From CAZAKZ01 sp964485695 (GTDB lineage Bacteria > Planctomycetota > JAFGQW01): 32,939 bases of DNA. The DNA lies in assembly GCA_964485695.1 (NCBI GenBank), contig CAZAKZ010000059.1:1-32939 (forward strand). The letters run 5' to 3'. Below, in pieces: positions 14,995 through 25,478 of this stretch (position 1 is the stretch's first letter; the number at the start of each line of letters is the position of its first letter). The notes beneath the pieces are model-generated. The model ran no database searches. It was not told where the DNA came from and worked only from the letters and a program-made list of their open reading frames with translations. A program made the position numbers and the translations under genes.

Positions 14995-17085
14995 ATGATG
15001 AAACGCCTCGTATTTCACCTCTCCGTCCTCCTGGCGGCGCATGCCCTCCTGTTTTCGGCCCGGGCCGGGGCCGACGACGTAGTTCTCAAGAAGGGCAAGG
15101 TCAAGGGCGTCCTCGTCAAGACCGAGGACGACGTCGCGTACGTCAACCCCTACAATTCCCGCAACCCGCGCATGACCTACGGGGTGGTGACCTACCCCGC
15201 CTCGAAGATCAAAACCGTGATCCCGTCCCGGGATCCCTACATCACCTACCTGCGCAAGCTCTACCAGCTCCGGCCGCCAGGGGGCGAGAGCGGCGCTGCG
15301 GTGGAATTCGAGATGGGAGGGATCGCCGAGAAGTACAAGTTCCACGCCGTTGCCCGGGAGCACTTCCTCCGTGCGCTCCGCTTCGACCCGAATCATGCGG
15401 GCGCCCGGTCCCGGTTCGACGCCTACTCGCTGAAGCGGATCCGGAATGCCGACCTTCGGTTCAATGCCGACCTGGCCCGGGAGGTCATGGCGTGGTTCGA
15501 GATCCAGGAGCTCAAGGACCGGCGCACGAAACTCGAGCAGCTCCGGAACCGGTACGGCTTCACCAGGGATCTGGTCTACATGGAGCGGGTTCGGCGCGGC
15601 CGAACACAGCGGACCGGGCGGCGGGACGACGTGCCCCTCTCCCTGAATTCAAAGCAGGACAAGGGGGTCTACACCCTCTTCGTTCCCAAGAACTACGACG
15701 CCATGCGATCCTGGCCGCTGGTGGTCGGCCTTCACGGCGGCGGCGCCGACGGCAAGGACGGAAAGGACGTGGTGGGCACCGGGCGCGGCGCGATGAACTT
15801 CTATGCCCGCGGCGGCGCCCGGTTCGGCTATATCGTGGTGTGCCCCTCGGCAGTGCGCGCACCCTGGCGAAATCACATGAATGATTCCTTTCTGAACTCG
15901 GTGGTGGAGGAGGTGTGCCTGCTCTACAACGTGGACCTGAACCGGATCTACCTGACGGGTCACAGCATGGGCGGGTACGGCACATGGCATTTCGGTCCGA
16001 AGTACGCCCACAGGTGGGCGGTGGTCGCGCCCATGGCGGGCGGGGGCGCGAACGGTTTCAACCGTCTCAGAAAGACCAGAACACCCGTCTACATCTACCA
16101 CGGCGCCGACGACAACGTGGTCTCGTGCGGCAACTCGCGCGTCGCCGCCGAGAGCCTCCGCAAGGCCGGCGACGACTTCATATACACCGAGATCCCTGAC
16201 AGCGGCCACGGATTCCCGAGGGACGTGGCCGAGGAGATGTGGGCCTTCTTTCACCAGCGCCGCCTGGCGGTAGCGCCCGGACGAAAGAAATCCGGCAAGT
16301 TCAAGGTCGCCCTCGAACCCTGCTCTTCCTTCTCGCAGCCCGTGTCCAGGGCGGAGCGTCACTACTTCGGTGCCCCTGGCGAGGAGGCCGGCGGTGATCG
16401 GAAGGCGCTGCTGGCCAAGCTGAAACTCGGCGGCGGCGCGGCCATGGAGGCGGCGAAGGGCCTGATCCTTCTGGGCGACAAGACCCTGGTGAAGCCCCTG
16501 GGAACGCTCGCCTGCAGCAAGAAACGAGGGGAGGACGTTCGCCGGGCCGCGGTCCGGGTCCTGGGAGAGCTCGGAGTGCCCGAGGCGTCCAGGCCTCTGG
16601 TGAAGGCCCTTCGGTCCGCTCCCCTCGATCTCGTGTCAGAGGTCGCAGCGGCCCTGGGCCAGTTGAAGGACCCGAAGTCGGTGAAGCCCCTGTGCAAGGC
16701 CATGGGTCGCATTCGACGGGAGTTCGACAAACGCCTCCTGGCCGGAACGCACATGGCTTACTCGGACTGGAAGCGGTGCCACGAGGCGTTCAGGGCCGTG
16801 GCCGAGGCCCTGGGAAACCACGGCGACGCTGGGTCTTTCAAGGCTCTCGAGGCCGTGACATCCAAGGTCCTGCTCGGTAACTGGAATCCGCGCCAGAGCC
16901 GCCGCGCCGGCCTGAATCCCAACGGGCCCCTGGCCCGGTGCGTGTGCGCGTTCCTCGATGCCTTCGGCAAGATCGGGGATCCGCGGGGCCTGCAATCCAT
17001 CCAGAAGCTTGAGGCCAGACACGGCAGCCTCAAGGGCGTGCGCACGGCGGCAGCTACCGCCCGGACCGCACTCGGATCACGGTGA
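14995..17085 (+). CDS. Secreted PHB-depolymerase-like esterase with C-terminal HEAT-like repeats
   Basis: A 696-residue exported protein. A signal peptide (about 1-24, ending SARAGADD) is followed by an N-terminal region with short beta-rich and helical parts, then an alpha/beta hydrolase domain at about 215-425. The oxyanion segment is GLHGGGADG, the nucleophile elbow GHSMGGYG gives Ser324, the acid is Asp372 or Asp373 in HGADDNV, and the base is His405 in SGHGFP. This is the arrangement of the PHB depolymerase/feruloyl esterase (LpqC) group. From about residue 470 the chain is helical, with HEAT-like units (AAVRVLGELGVPEASRPLVKAL and successors). The start is one of two adjacent ATGs; the long open frame upstream overlaps the GS-like gene in antisense and is not real. 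Its 3' end overlaps the convergent glycosyltransferase gene by 32 nt. Substrate unknown. Confidence 0.85.
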   Translation: MMKRLVFHLSVLLAAHALLFSARAGADDVVLKKGKVKGVLVKTEDDVAYVNPYNSRNPRMTYGVVTYPASKIKTVIPSRDPYITYLRKLYQLRPPGGESGAAVEFEMGGIAEKYKFHAVAREHFLRALRFDPNHAGARSRFDAYSLKRIRNADLRFNADLAREVMAWFEIQELKDRRTKLEQLRNRYGFTRDLVYMERVRRGRTQRTGRRDDVPLSLNSKQDKGVYTLFVPKNYDAMRSWPLVVGLHGGGADGKDGKDVVGTGRGAMNFYARGGARFGYIVVCPSAVRAPWRNHMNDSFLNSVVEEVCLLYNVDLNRIYLTGHSMGGYGTWHFGPKYAHRWAVVAPMAGGGANGFNRLRKTRTPVYIYHGADDNVVSCGNSRVAAESLRKAGDDFIYTEIPDSGHGFPRDVAEEMWAFFHQRRLAVAPGRKKSGKFKVALEPCSSFSQPVSRAERHYFGAPGEEAGGDRKALLAKLKLGGGAAMEAAKGLILLGDKTLVKPLGTLACSKKRGEDVRRAAVRVLGELGVPEASRPLVKALRSAPLDLVSEVAAALGQLKDPKSVKPLCKAMGRIRREFDKRLLAGTHMAYSDWKRCHEAFRAVAEALGNHGDAGSFKALEAVTSKVLLGNWNPRQSRRAGLNPNGPLARCVCAFLDAFGKIGDPRGLQSIQKLEARHGSLKGVRTAAATARTALGSR

Positions 17086-18625
17086 GGCACACCAGGGTCC
17101 CGACCAGCACCCCCTCGGCCACCAGGAGCACCGGGAGCCAGCCGTCCAGGAGCACGTGGTGGGCCTGGACTTCCCGGAGAGCGTCTGCAAAGGCCAGGCC
17201 TCTGGTTTCGTGGCGCAGCATGTCCACGTACGTACCCAAATAGTAGGCCCAGGAGAACACGGCGGCATACCCGACGGCCAGTGCGGCGCCGGCCCAGCGG
17301 GACACGACGCAGGATCCCAGGACCAGGAAGGTCGCGAGCACCGGAAACGCGAGCATCCCGTACCATGCGTTGGTGTAGACTTCCCCCCAGTAGACCACGG
17401 AGTGGGCCGCGTGGTAGAGGAGCCCCAGCCAGGTCAGAACGAGGACCAGGCCCAGATCCCAGGACCGCATTGCCTGGTGCAGTAGAGTCTTGAGGCGGAT
17501 CAGGGCGAGGAGGTAGAAACCGGCGCTCGCCAGGATGAGGTAGACGAAGAACCGCAACGGACTGCTTGGTTTGAGAAGGAAGCTCCACCCACCGATGTGG
17601 AGGTAGTCCATCAGGATTTTCTCACGGTACCAGTGGGGATTCTGGTTGAGGGCCGCCTGGAGGATATCCGATGCGGTCTTGCCTTCGGCGGTGTTGTGCA
17701 CGGCCTCCTGCATGCCCGTGAGTGTGCCCCGAGTCCGGAGGCATTCCAGGTGGTAGGATCCGGCCGTGGCCAGGTAGGCGAGGAGGAGAATCCCGGCCGG
17801 CAGCAGGGTCCGCAGACGCTTCGAGAATTTGCGTGCGCTCAGAAGAACTCCGACGCACACCAGGGGCACCAGCACGAGTATCGACGCCTTGGCCAGGACG
17901 CCGAGTCCGATGAGGAGGCCGATTGAGCCGGCCAGGGCGCAGGCAGCCGGGATGGATCGAGGGCCGGGTCGAAGGGCGGTGAAGTAGATGAACAGGGCCA
18001 GGGTACCGAAGAAGATGGCAAGCAGGTCGTTGGCCACCCGGGCCGCGTCGTAGAGGAAGAGCGAGTTCGTGGCCCATACCAGCGCCGCGGCAAAGGGGAT
18101 GAAGCGCACGGGACCGTTGCCGAAGCGACGCTTCAGGATCAAGAACCAGAGCACCGACACTGTGGCAGCCAGGAGGACGTTCAAGATCCTTGCCGCGTCC
18201 GCCCAGGCGCCGGGCGAGGAAAACCACGGCCGCATCGCCGCCAGGATGTAGTAGTAGAGCGGTCCGTGCTGGGCCTGGTAGAGTTTGGGCGGAAGAGGTG
18301 TGTCCGGTCCGGGATCGGTCTTCTCCGGATCGGCCCACTGTCCGTCCCGGTAGACCTTTCCATCGTAGTCCTGGACGCCGAGGCCCTGAAGCTGCTGGGC
18401 TGACCTGGCGGGGTGCGGGTGCGCCCGGACGAACGACCACATGGCCTGGGGCAGCTTGTCCTCGGACGTGGGCATGCGGCCGTGCTCGTGCACGAACGAG
18501 GCCACCCCGAGGTGCTGGTACTCGTCCCACCCCTCGAACGGCATCAGGGCCGTGGAGAGCGCCAGGCCCCGAACCACGACGAACAGGAAGAGCGCGGCGG
18601 CGAAAAGGCGTTCGAGCCGGGCCAT
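17054..18625 (-). CDS. GT-C fold membrane glycosyltransferase (GT39/PMT-like)
   Basis: A 523-residue polytopic membrane protein with about ten or eleven hydrophobic helices. The first periplasmic loop carries GWDEYQHL, in the place where GT-C enzymes hold their catalytic acidic pair (D/E-D/E). Such enzymes use a polyprenyl-phosphate sugar and act on the outer side of the inner membrane to glycosylate lipid A, polysaccharide or protein. The loop between helices 1 and 2 (SEDKLPQAMWSFVRAHPHPA through QHGPLYYY) resembles the long loop of GT39/ArnT-like proteins. The start is the ATG at 18625 (MARLERLF), with GAGGA 9 nt upstream; a longer reading from 18757 would add an unlikely soluble leader. 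Acceptor unknown. Confidence 0.78.
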   Translation of the reverse strand: MARLERLFAAALFLFVVVRGLALSTALMPFEGWDEYQHLGVASFVHEHGRMPTSEDKLPQAMWSFVRAHPHPARSAQQLQGLGVQDYDGKVYRDGQWADPEKTDPGPDTPLPPKLYQAQHGPLYYYILAAMRPWFSSPGAWADAARILNVLLAATVSVLWFLILKRRFGNGPVRFIPFAAALVWATNSLFLYDAARVANDLLAIFFGTLALFIYFTALRPGPRSIPAACALAGSIGLLIGLGVLAKASILVLVPLVCVGVLLSARKFSKRLRTLLPAGILLLAYLATAGSYHLECLRTRGTLTGMQEAVHNTAEGKTASDILQAALNQNPHWYREKILMDYLHIGGWSFLLKPSSPLRFFVYLILASAGFYLLALIRLKTLLHQAMRSWDLGLVLVLTWLGLLYHAAHSVVYWGEVYTNAWYGMLAFPVLATFLVLGSCVVSRWAGAALAVGYAAVFSWAYYLGTYVDMLRHETRGLAFADALREVQAHHVLLDGWLPVLLVAEGVLVGTLVCLTVIRVRSGR

Positions 18626-18806
18626 CTGGTCGTATCCTCGGTGGTCTGTCCGACAGAAGAAAAAGGATCCCGATCCTGTAGAGAGCCGGGCATTGTCCCA
18701 GGAAGAGTTGATCGGAGCAAGGCCGTAGCCCGACTGCCGTGAATCGTTGCGGCCCAACCGGGTTTCGGGTAGAGTATTCCCCGCGAATGGAGACGCTTTC
18801 GAACCA

Positions 18807-19226
18807 ATGGATACGCTTTTCTATCTCATAGCGGCGGTTGTGGTCGTCTTTGCGTTTTCCCGCGTCCTCCTGGGCCGGATCCAATACCGGAAACTCCGGG
18901 AGAGCTTCGAGGCCGAGGGCGTGGTGCGCACAGAGCAGTGGGTCTTCACCCGGATCCGGTTTCCTCTGATCAAGAGGATCACCTTCACCCACCTGGTCCT
19001 GACCCGACGCAGATTCGCCGCCTTGCACTGGTGTTCCATGAACAAGGTACTCCAGGCGCCCATCGGGGCGCCGGGCAAAGTGGACACGGACAGGAACGGA
19101 TTCGAGGTGGAGATCAGTGGAAAGAGGAAACTCCTCGTCCTCCGGACCACCATCCGAGGAGGCGGCAGAATCCGGTTTCACCTCCAGGACCCGGACGCCT
19201 GGCTCGAGGAGATCCGGAAGAACTGA
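18807..19226 (+). CDS. Small single-span membrane protein, PH-like domain
   Basis: A 139-residue protein with one membrane helix at the very N-terminus (LFYLIAAVVVVFAFSRVLLG) and a small soluble domain of alternating beta strands (THLVLTRRRFAALHW, GFEVEISGKRKLLVLRTT, RIRFHLQDPDAWLEEIRK). The pattern recalls bacterial PH-like (bPH/YcxB-type) domains, where a strand with T..R follows a short turn. This is a fold guess, not a family assignment. There is no good ribosome site. The next gene, RdhA-like, begins 26 nt downstream on the same strand, suggesting an operon and a possible role as its membrane partner or assembly factor. Confidence 0.6.
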   Translation: MDTLFYLIAAVVVVFAFSRVLLGRIQYRKLRESFEAEGVVRTEQWVFTRIRFPLIKRITFTHLVLTRRRFAALHWCSMNKVLQAPIGAPGKVDTDRNGFEVEISGKRKLLVLRTTIRGGGRIRFHLQDPDAWLEEIRKN

Positions 19227-19252
19227 CGCATCCGCCTCACGAGGACTGCACG

Positions 19253-20608
19253 ATGGAATACCTGGCGACCGTTGTTCTCTCGTTCATCGCCCTTCTGGTC
19301 CTTGCGGGATTCGGGTATTTCTGCCTCGTGTCCCTGGCCGAAGGCCAGGGCCGGGCGGCCTGGATCTCCTTCATCCTGGCCCTGGTCGGAAACGCGGTCT
19401 TCCTGGGCGCGTCGGCCCTGCCTCCGACGGGAAGGCTGGTGGCAGCGGGCATGGCAGTTCTGGGCGCTATCGCTTTCATCGTGGTGTTCTTCTTCCCTGC
19501 CGGCCGGGTAGACCATGGTAATGACGAGCCGAGCCGCCGCCACGACGAACGCGACGTCATGTTCGCCCGGGCCCGTCTCGAACCCGGTAGCCCCGAGTTC
19601 GAGGCCTACTACGCCATGCGGCCGGAGAACCGGACCGAGGATGACCTGACGCGCTCAAAACCCGGTCTGCTTTCGCCCCATGCCCGGCTGGCCGATCCCT
19701 TGCTGTTTGCCTCCGCCGAGGGGAGCTTCACCCTGACGGAGGCGTTGCGCGAGGCTGCCGACGGTCCGGTGGCCGAGGCGAAGCATCCCCTCGAGCCGGA
19801 CAGGTTGACGGCGTATTTGAAGGGCCTGGCAAGGTATTTCGGCGCCCTGGATGTGGGTGTGGCCGAGGTGAAACCGTACCACGTCTACTCCCACGTGGGC
19901 CGCGGCACGGGTGAATACGGCGAGGCGATCCGCATGGACCACGGATACGCCCTCGCTTTCACCGTGGAGATGGACCACCGCATGCTGGGTGCAAGCCCGG
20001 GCCCGGCCGGTTTGATGGAGTCGGCGAGGCAATACGTCGAGGCCGCCCGCATTGCCGTGCCCCTGGCTGCCGCCGTCCGTCGTCTCGGGTTTCCGGCCCG
20101 GGCCCACATCGACGGCAACTACCGCGTCATCGCGCCCCTGGTGGCGCGCGACGCCGGTCTCGGCGAGATCGGGAGGATGGGATTGCTCATGACCCCCGGC
20201 CTGGGCCCGCGGGTTCGCCTCGGCGTGGTGACCACGGCCGCGGTCCTGGTGCCCGACGGCCGGACCCGCGACGCCTCGGTCCTGGATTTCTGCAATTCAT
20301 GCAACAAGTGCGCCGAGAACTGTCCCAGCAAGTCCATCCCGGCGGGACCCCGCCGGAAGATCGACGGGATCCAACGCTGGCGCATCAACGCCGACACCTG
20401 TTTTCGTTACTGGAACGTGGTGGGCACGGACTGCGGCCTCTGCCTCGACGTGTGCCCGTATTCCCATCCGGACAACCCGGCGCACAACCTGGTCCGGTGG
20501 GGTATCAGCCGTTCGGCCTGTTTCCGCCGGGCGGCCGTCTGGCTGGACGATGTGTTCTACGGCGCCCGCCCGGCCAGGCGCCGGGCGCCGGAGTGGCTTC
20601 GCTCGTGA
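19253..20608 (+). CDS. Membrane-anchored reductive-dehalogenase-like iron-sulfur protein
   Basis: A 451-residue protein with three N-terminal membrane helices (about 4-27, 35-53, 60-82) and a cytoplasm- or periplasm-facing catalytic-type domain. The C-terminal half matches the RdhA/epoxyqueuosine-reductase (QueG) superfamily, cobalamin enzymes with two 4Fe-4S clusters. It shows ARQYVEAARIAVPLAAAVRR, a GLGEIGRMGLLMTPGLGPRVR segment and FCNSCNKCAENCP (Cys347, 350, 353, 357). The second cluster is Cys383, then CGLCLDVCP (Cys394, 397, 401). Classical respiratory RdhA has a twin-arginine signal and a separate RdhB anchor; here the anchor is built in and there is no Tat motif. GAGGA precedes the ATG with good spacing. 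It ends directly against a convergent lipoprotein gene. Halogenated substrates are possible but not shown. Confidence 0.78.
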   Translation: MEYLATVVLSFIALLVLAGFGYFCLVSLAEGQGRAAWISFILALVGNAVFLGASALPPTGRLVAAGMAVLGAIAFIVVFFFPAGRVDHGNDEPSRRHDERDVMFARARLEPGSPEFEAYYAMRPENRTEDDLTRSKPGLLSPHARLADPLLFASAEGSFTLTEALREAADGPVAEAKHPLEPDRLTAYLKGLARYFGALDVGVAEVKPYHVYSHVGRGTGEYGEAIRMDHGYALAFTVEMDHRMLGASPGPAGLMESARQYVEAARIAVPLAAAVRRLGFPARAHIDGNYRVIAPLVARDAGLGEIGRMGLLMTPGLGPRVRLGVVTTAAVLVPDGRTRDASVLDFCNSCNKCAENCPSKSIPAGPRRKIDGIQRWRINADTCFRYWNVVGTDCGLCLDVCPYSHPDNPAHNLVRWGISRSACFRRAAVWLDDVFYGARPARRRAPEWLRS

Positions 20609-21217
20609 TTATTCGAGCGGGATTTCGATCTCGGCCCGGGCCTCGCGCACCTTGCGTATCACGGTGCCGTCGGGAGTCAGCACGATCTTGTAGCTCGCTC
20701 CGTTCACGATCTTCTTGACGTGGTACTCCTGCTCGTCGCCGCGCATGATGATCTCCACGCTCTTGAAACGCCCCCCCTGCACGGCCTGGTCAGCCGCTTT
20801 CAGGACTTCCCCGGGCGCTTCATGGCGTTTCAGCTCCTTCTCTGACTCGAGGATCGTGCCGGAGGCATCGAGGACGTACTCCCAGGCGCGGCCCTGGTGA
20901 TTCAGCTTCACTTCCCAGGCCTCGGCATTCGCCATCAGCTCGTGTTCGGCGCCGGTGATCTGGGCGCCCGGCGCTTTTGCCATTACAGCCTTGCGTATGG
21001 CTTCGGGCAGGTTCGCTACGAGGATGTCCGCCTCCATTTCCCGGATGGTTCCATCCCGGTTGATCTCGAGCTCGATTGTGCCGTTAGGGGCCGCCTCGTC
21101 GTAGAGCTGGACGAGGCTTGGGGAAACGCAGCCCAGTCCGGTTCCACACGACGTGAGGGTGACGGCGAGCAGGAAGAGGCAGGCGGTGGCCGTCAGGGGT
21201 GCTTTTTGCTGAAACAT
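20609..21217 (-). CDS. Lipoprotein with PepSY-like repeats
   Basis: A 202-residue lipoprotein: signal LFLLAVTLTSC, with the lipidated Cys followed by GTGLGC. The mature part has repeated beta-alpha units typical of PepSY-like putative binding/inhibitor domains (IRKAVMAKAPGAQITGAE, then WEVKLNHQGRAWEYVLDASG, and VEIIMRGDEQEYHVKKIV, SYKIVLTPDGTVIRKV). An in-frame ATG 11 codons upstream exists, but the ATG at 21217 has AGGAGG 5 nt before it and starts a normal signal peptide. The gene ends exactly where the convergent RdhA-like gene ends, with no base between the stops. Probable role: a periplasmic or outer-membrane-associated binding protein; partner unknown. Confidence 0.75.
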   Translation of the reverse strand: MFQQKAPLTATACLFLLAVTLTSCGTGLGCVSPSLVQLYDEAAPNGTIELEINRDGTIREMEADILVANLPEAIRKAVMAKAPGAQITGAEHELMANAEAWEVKLNHQGRAWEYVLDASGTILESEKELKRHEAPGEVLKAADQAVQGGRFKSVEIIMRGDEQEYHVKKIVNGASYKIVLTPDGTVIRKVREARAEIEIPLE

Positions 21218-21521
21218 GGGTTCCTCCTCTGGATTTCCACGATTCTTCATCTCGGCGTTTTTCCCGGACAGTATCCAATGACCTCGAAAAATGCAACCGA
21301 CTCACGGTAGGGGCGGAAAAATGGAGCGGAGTTGCTGATCGGTCCCGGCGTGCCGTTCCTTGACTATGGAGCCCTGGCATCCTGGTGGCGGTCCTCTGGG
21401 CAGACGGCAGCGGCGAGCTTACAAGCGTCTGTTTTCAAAGAGGTTACGGGGAGTCGATGATGTGCTGGACGCCCCCGATCCTGCGGGGGTTCCCGGAAGG
21501 GAAAAGAGGCCTGGATTCCCC
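21218..21521. other. Divergent intergenic region, lipoprotein / ECF sigma gene
   Basis: About 300 bases without a confident gene. On the minus strand TTGCAT (21291-21296) and GATACT (21270-21275) are spaced 15 nt, a weak sigma-70-like pair for the lipoprotein gene. On the plus strand an open frame runs from 21360 into the sigma factor gene, but its first 54 residues are low-complexity and unlike ECF factors. I see no terminator or clear ECF-type promoter. Confidence 0.4.
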
Positions 21522-22117
21522 ATGGACACCCTCCCACACTCGCTCGAGGAGGGCCGGACCCTCGCACTTCTGGAGCGGATCCAGGTGGGTGACGGAGAGG
21601 CCTGGAACGAGCTCTACCGGACCTACCACGACGAGCTTCTTTTCATCGTGCGCATGAACCTGGGCCACCGTCTGCGCTCTGTGCTCGAGAGCGAGGACGT
21701 GCTCCAGAGCGTGGCCCTCGAGGCATTCAAGGCGCTGCCGGGATTCGAACACAGGGGAAAGGGCAGCCTTCGCCATTTTCTCCACCGCCTCGTCCTGAAC
21801 AAGATCCGGGACCGGGCCGATACCTTCAAGGCCGGGAAGCGATCCGGCGCCGTCCCCCTCACCGACACCCTCCTGGGCGCCCTCAACGGCGGCTCGGAGG
21901 AGCCGGTCTACCATGACGGCCAACGCTTTGAACGCCTGGAGCGCTGCCTCCACCGCATGGACGAGGAGATGCGGCAGGTGCTGCTTCTACGCAAGGTCGA
22001 GGATCTGCCCTCCCGAGAAGTGGCCCGGATCATGGATCGAACCGATGCCGCAGTGCGCAAGCTCTACTCTCGCGCTCTGGCCCGGCTCACGGTCATGATG
22101 AGCGAGGAGGAGGCCCC

Positions 22118-22121
<4 letters not shown>
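21522..22121 (+). CDS. ECF-type RNA polymerase sigma factor
   Basis: A 199-residue sigma-70 family member with regions 2 and 4 only. Region 2 runs from GDGEAWNELYRTYHDELL through SEDVLQSVALEAFKALPGF and a SLRHFLHRLVLNKIRD helix (region 2.4, promoter -10 recognition). Region 4 is LERCLHRMDEEMRQVLLLRKVEDLPSREVARIMDRTDAAVRKLYSRAL, cut here for description into its helix-turn-helix SREVARIMDRTDAAVRKLYS. The SEDVLQSV box is typical of the planctomycete-style ECF groups paired with kinases. The chosen ATG begins MDTLPHSL; the upstream extension lacks family features, but the ribosome site is weak. Its stop overlaps the start of the kinase gene, so the kinase probably acts on or with this factor. 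Confidence 0.85.
22104..22113 (+). promoter_or_regulatory. Strong ribosome site for the TTG-started kinase gene
   Basis: GAGGAGGAGG sits inside the end of the sigma factor gene, 4-7 nt before a TTG start codon. That TTG overlaps the sigma stop as TTGA. This supports TTG as the true start and coupled translation. Confidence 0.75.
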
Positions 22122-24460
<2,339 letters not shown>

Positions 24461-24496
24461 CGGCCCTCGACTTCCGGGCGAGGAAGACAGAGAACA

Positions 24497-25177
24497 CTAT
24501 AAACCCCGGGCCAGCGATTCCAGCAAGTCGGGCTGCAGGATGCGTATTCGCCTGGCGTCGGGCATCTCGATGATGCTCTGATCCGTGAGGCGTCTGAGCG
24601 TTCGGGAGACGGTCTCGCTGGTAAGGTTCAGATAGCTGGCAATGTCCTTTTTAAGAATGGACGATGCCGTGTAGTCGTCCGGAGCCGCCTGGTATTGGCG
24701 AAGTAGATAGGCCGAGACCCGGCCGGTGGCGTCGCGAAGCACGAGATCCTCGAGGAGTTGAACGAACTGGCGGACCCAGAGGGCCATGCCGCTGACGAAC
24801 TGCAGGCAAAGCTCGTGGTTCGTCTCCAGGAGCTGGCGGAATTCCACGGCGGGCACCACAGCACACACCGTATCCTCCAGCGCCTCGGCGTGGGCGGGAT
24901 AGGGGAAGTCGCCGATGACCGCCACCTCGGCGAAGGTCATGCCCGGTTCCGCGAAGTGGAGGATGTGCTCCTTGCCGGCGGGGGAGATCTTGAAGATCCG
25001 GACCACTCCGGACCCCACCAGGAACAGGCTCTTGCATTCCTCGTCCTGCCGGAATATCCAGGTCCCCTTTCTGAAGCGCTGCACCCTGGCCAGTCGGTCC
25101 AGAAGCGTGATGGAGTCGTCCGTCAATGTCTTGAAGATATTCGACTGCCGGATGATATCACGAGTGGTCTGGGTCAA
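24497..25177 (-). CDS. Crp/Fnr family transcription regulator
   Basis: A 226-residue regulator with an N-terminal cyclic-nucleotide-binding-like domain (FRKGTWIFRQDEECKSLFLVGSG, GMTFAEVAVIGDFPYPAHAEA), a long dimer helix and a C-terminal winged helix-turn-helix whose recognition part is YLNLTSETVSRTLRRL. There is no N-terminal cysteine cluster as in FNR, so it does not bind 4Fe-4S in that way; the effector (cAMP, NO via haem, or other) is open. The start is TTG with GGTGAGA upstream; a stop lies four codons before it, so no longer start is possible. Downstream on the same strand but after the hairpin cluster from the polyferredoxin gene, it may control that redox pair. Confidence 0.88.
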   Translation of the reverse strand: MTQTTRDIIRQSNIFKTLTDDSITLLDRLARVQRFRKGTWIFRQDEECKSLFLVGSGVVRIFKISPAGKEHILHFAEPGMTFAEVAVIGDFPYPAHAEALEDTVCAVVPAVEFRQLLETNHELCLQFVSGMALWVRQFVQLLEDLVLRDATGRVSAYLLRQYQAAPDDYTASSILKKDIASYLNLTSETVSRTLRRLTDQSIIEMPDARRIRILQPDLLESLARGL

Positions 25178-25250
25178 GGAATCTCACCGTTAATGAATAG
25201 CGTCTTGAAGGAGGCAAATACTGTTCTCGCATTCTACTACATGGCAGCCC

Positions 25251-25296
25251 GTGGAGGAACTTGCCGGACGGATTCCGGTCCAGCAAGTTCCTCCAC
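25251..25296. repeat. Inverted repeat A
   Basis: Perfect 14-bp arms GTGGAGGAACTTGC / GCAAGTTCCTCCAC enclose an 18-base spacer that can itself fold (GGAC...GTCC). It lies about 75 nt upstream of the Crp/Fnr start codon. Confidence 0.85.
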
Positions 25297-25318
25297 CGGC
25301 GATTATTCAATCCTAAAA

Positions 25319-25337
25319 CCACGCCCTATGGGCGTGG
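25319..25337. repeat. Inverted repeat B, TAT loop
   Basis: Perfect 8-bp stem CCACGCCC / GGGCGTGG with a TAT loop, preceded by AAAA. Similar in size, loop and outer bases to repeat E. Confidence 0.85.
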
Positions 25338-25373
25338 ACCAGAAGAGGTTCTACCGATCCGGCGGGCATCCTA

Positions 25374-25421
25374 TTCATCCGGCCTGAATGAGTCTGATTT
25401 GACTCGTTCAGGCCGGATGAA
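25374..25421. repeat. Inverted repeat C, 21-bp arms
   Basis: Arms of 21 bases (starting TTCATCCGGCCTGAATGAG) around the 6-base loop TGATTT, with one mismatch that would be a G-U pair in RNA. The longest hairpin of the cluster. Confidence 0.85.
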
Positions 25422-25449
25422 ATCCGGAATATGCCCGGCAGTGTGCACC

Positions 25450-25474
25450 GGGAGCCCCCTTCGAGGGGGCTCCC
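25450..25474. repeat. Inverted repeat D, TTCGA loop
   Basis: Perfect 10-bp stem GGGAGCCCCC / GGGGGCTCCC around TTCGA, a very stable GC-rich hairpin without a following T-run on either strand. Confidence 0.85.
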
Positions 25475-25478
25475 TAAT

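Noticed and set aside
18626..18757. Longer start for the GT-C glycosyltransferase
   Set aside because: It adds a soluble Ser/Arg-rich leader without a ribosome site; the ATG at 18625 has GAGGA and starts the first membrane helix.
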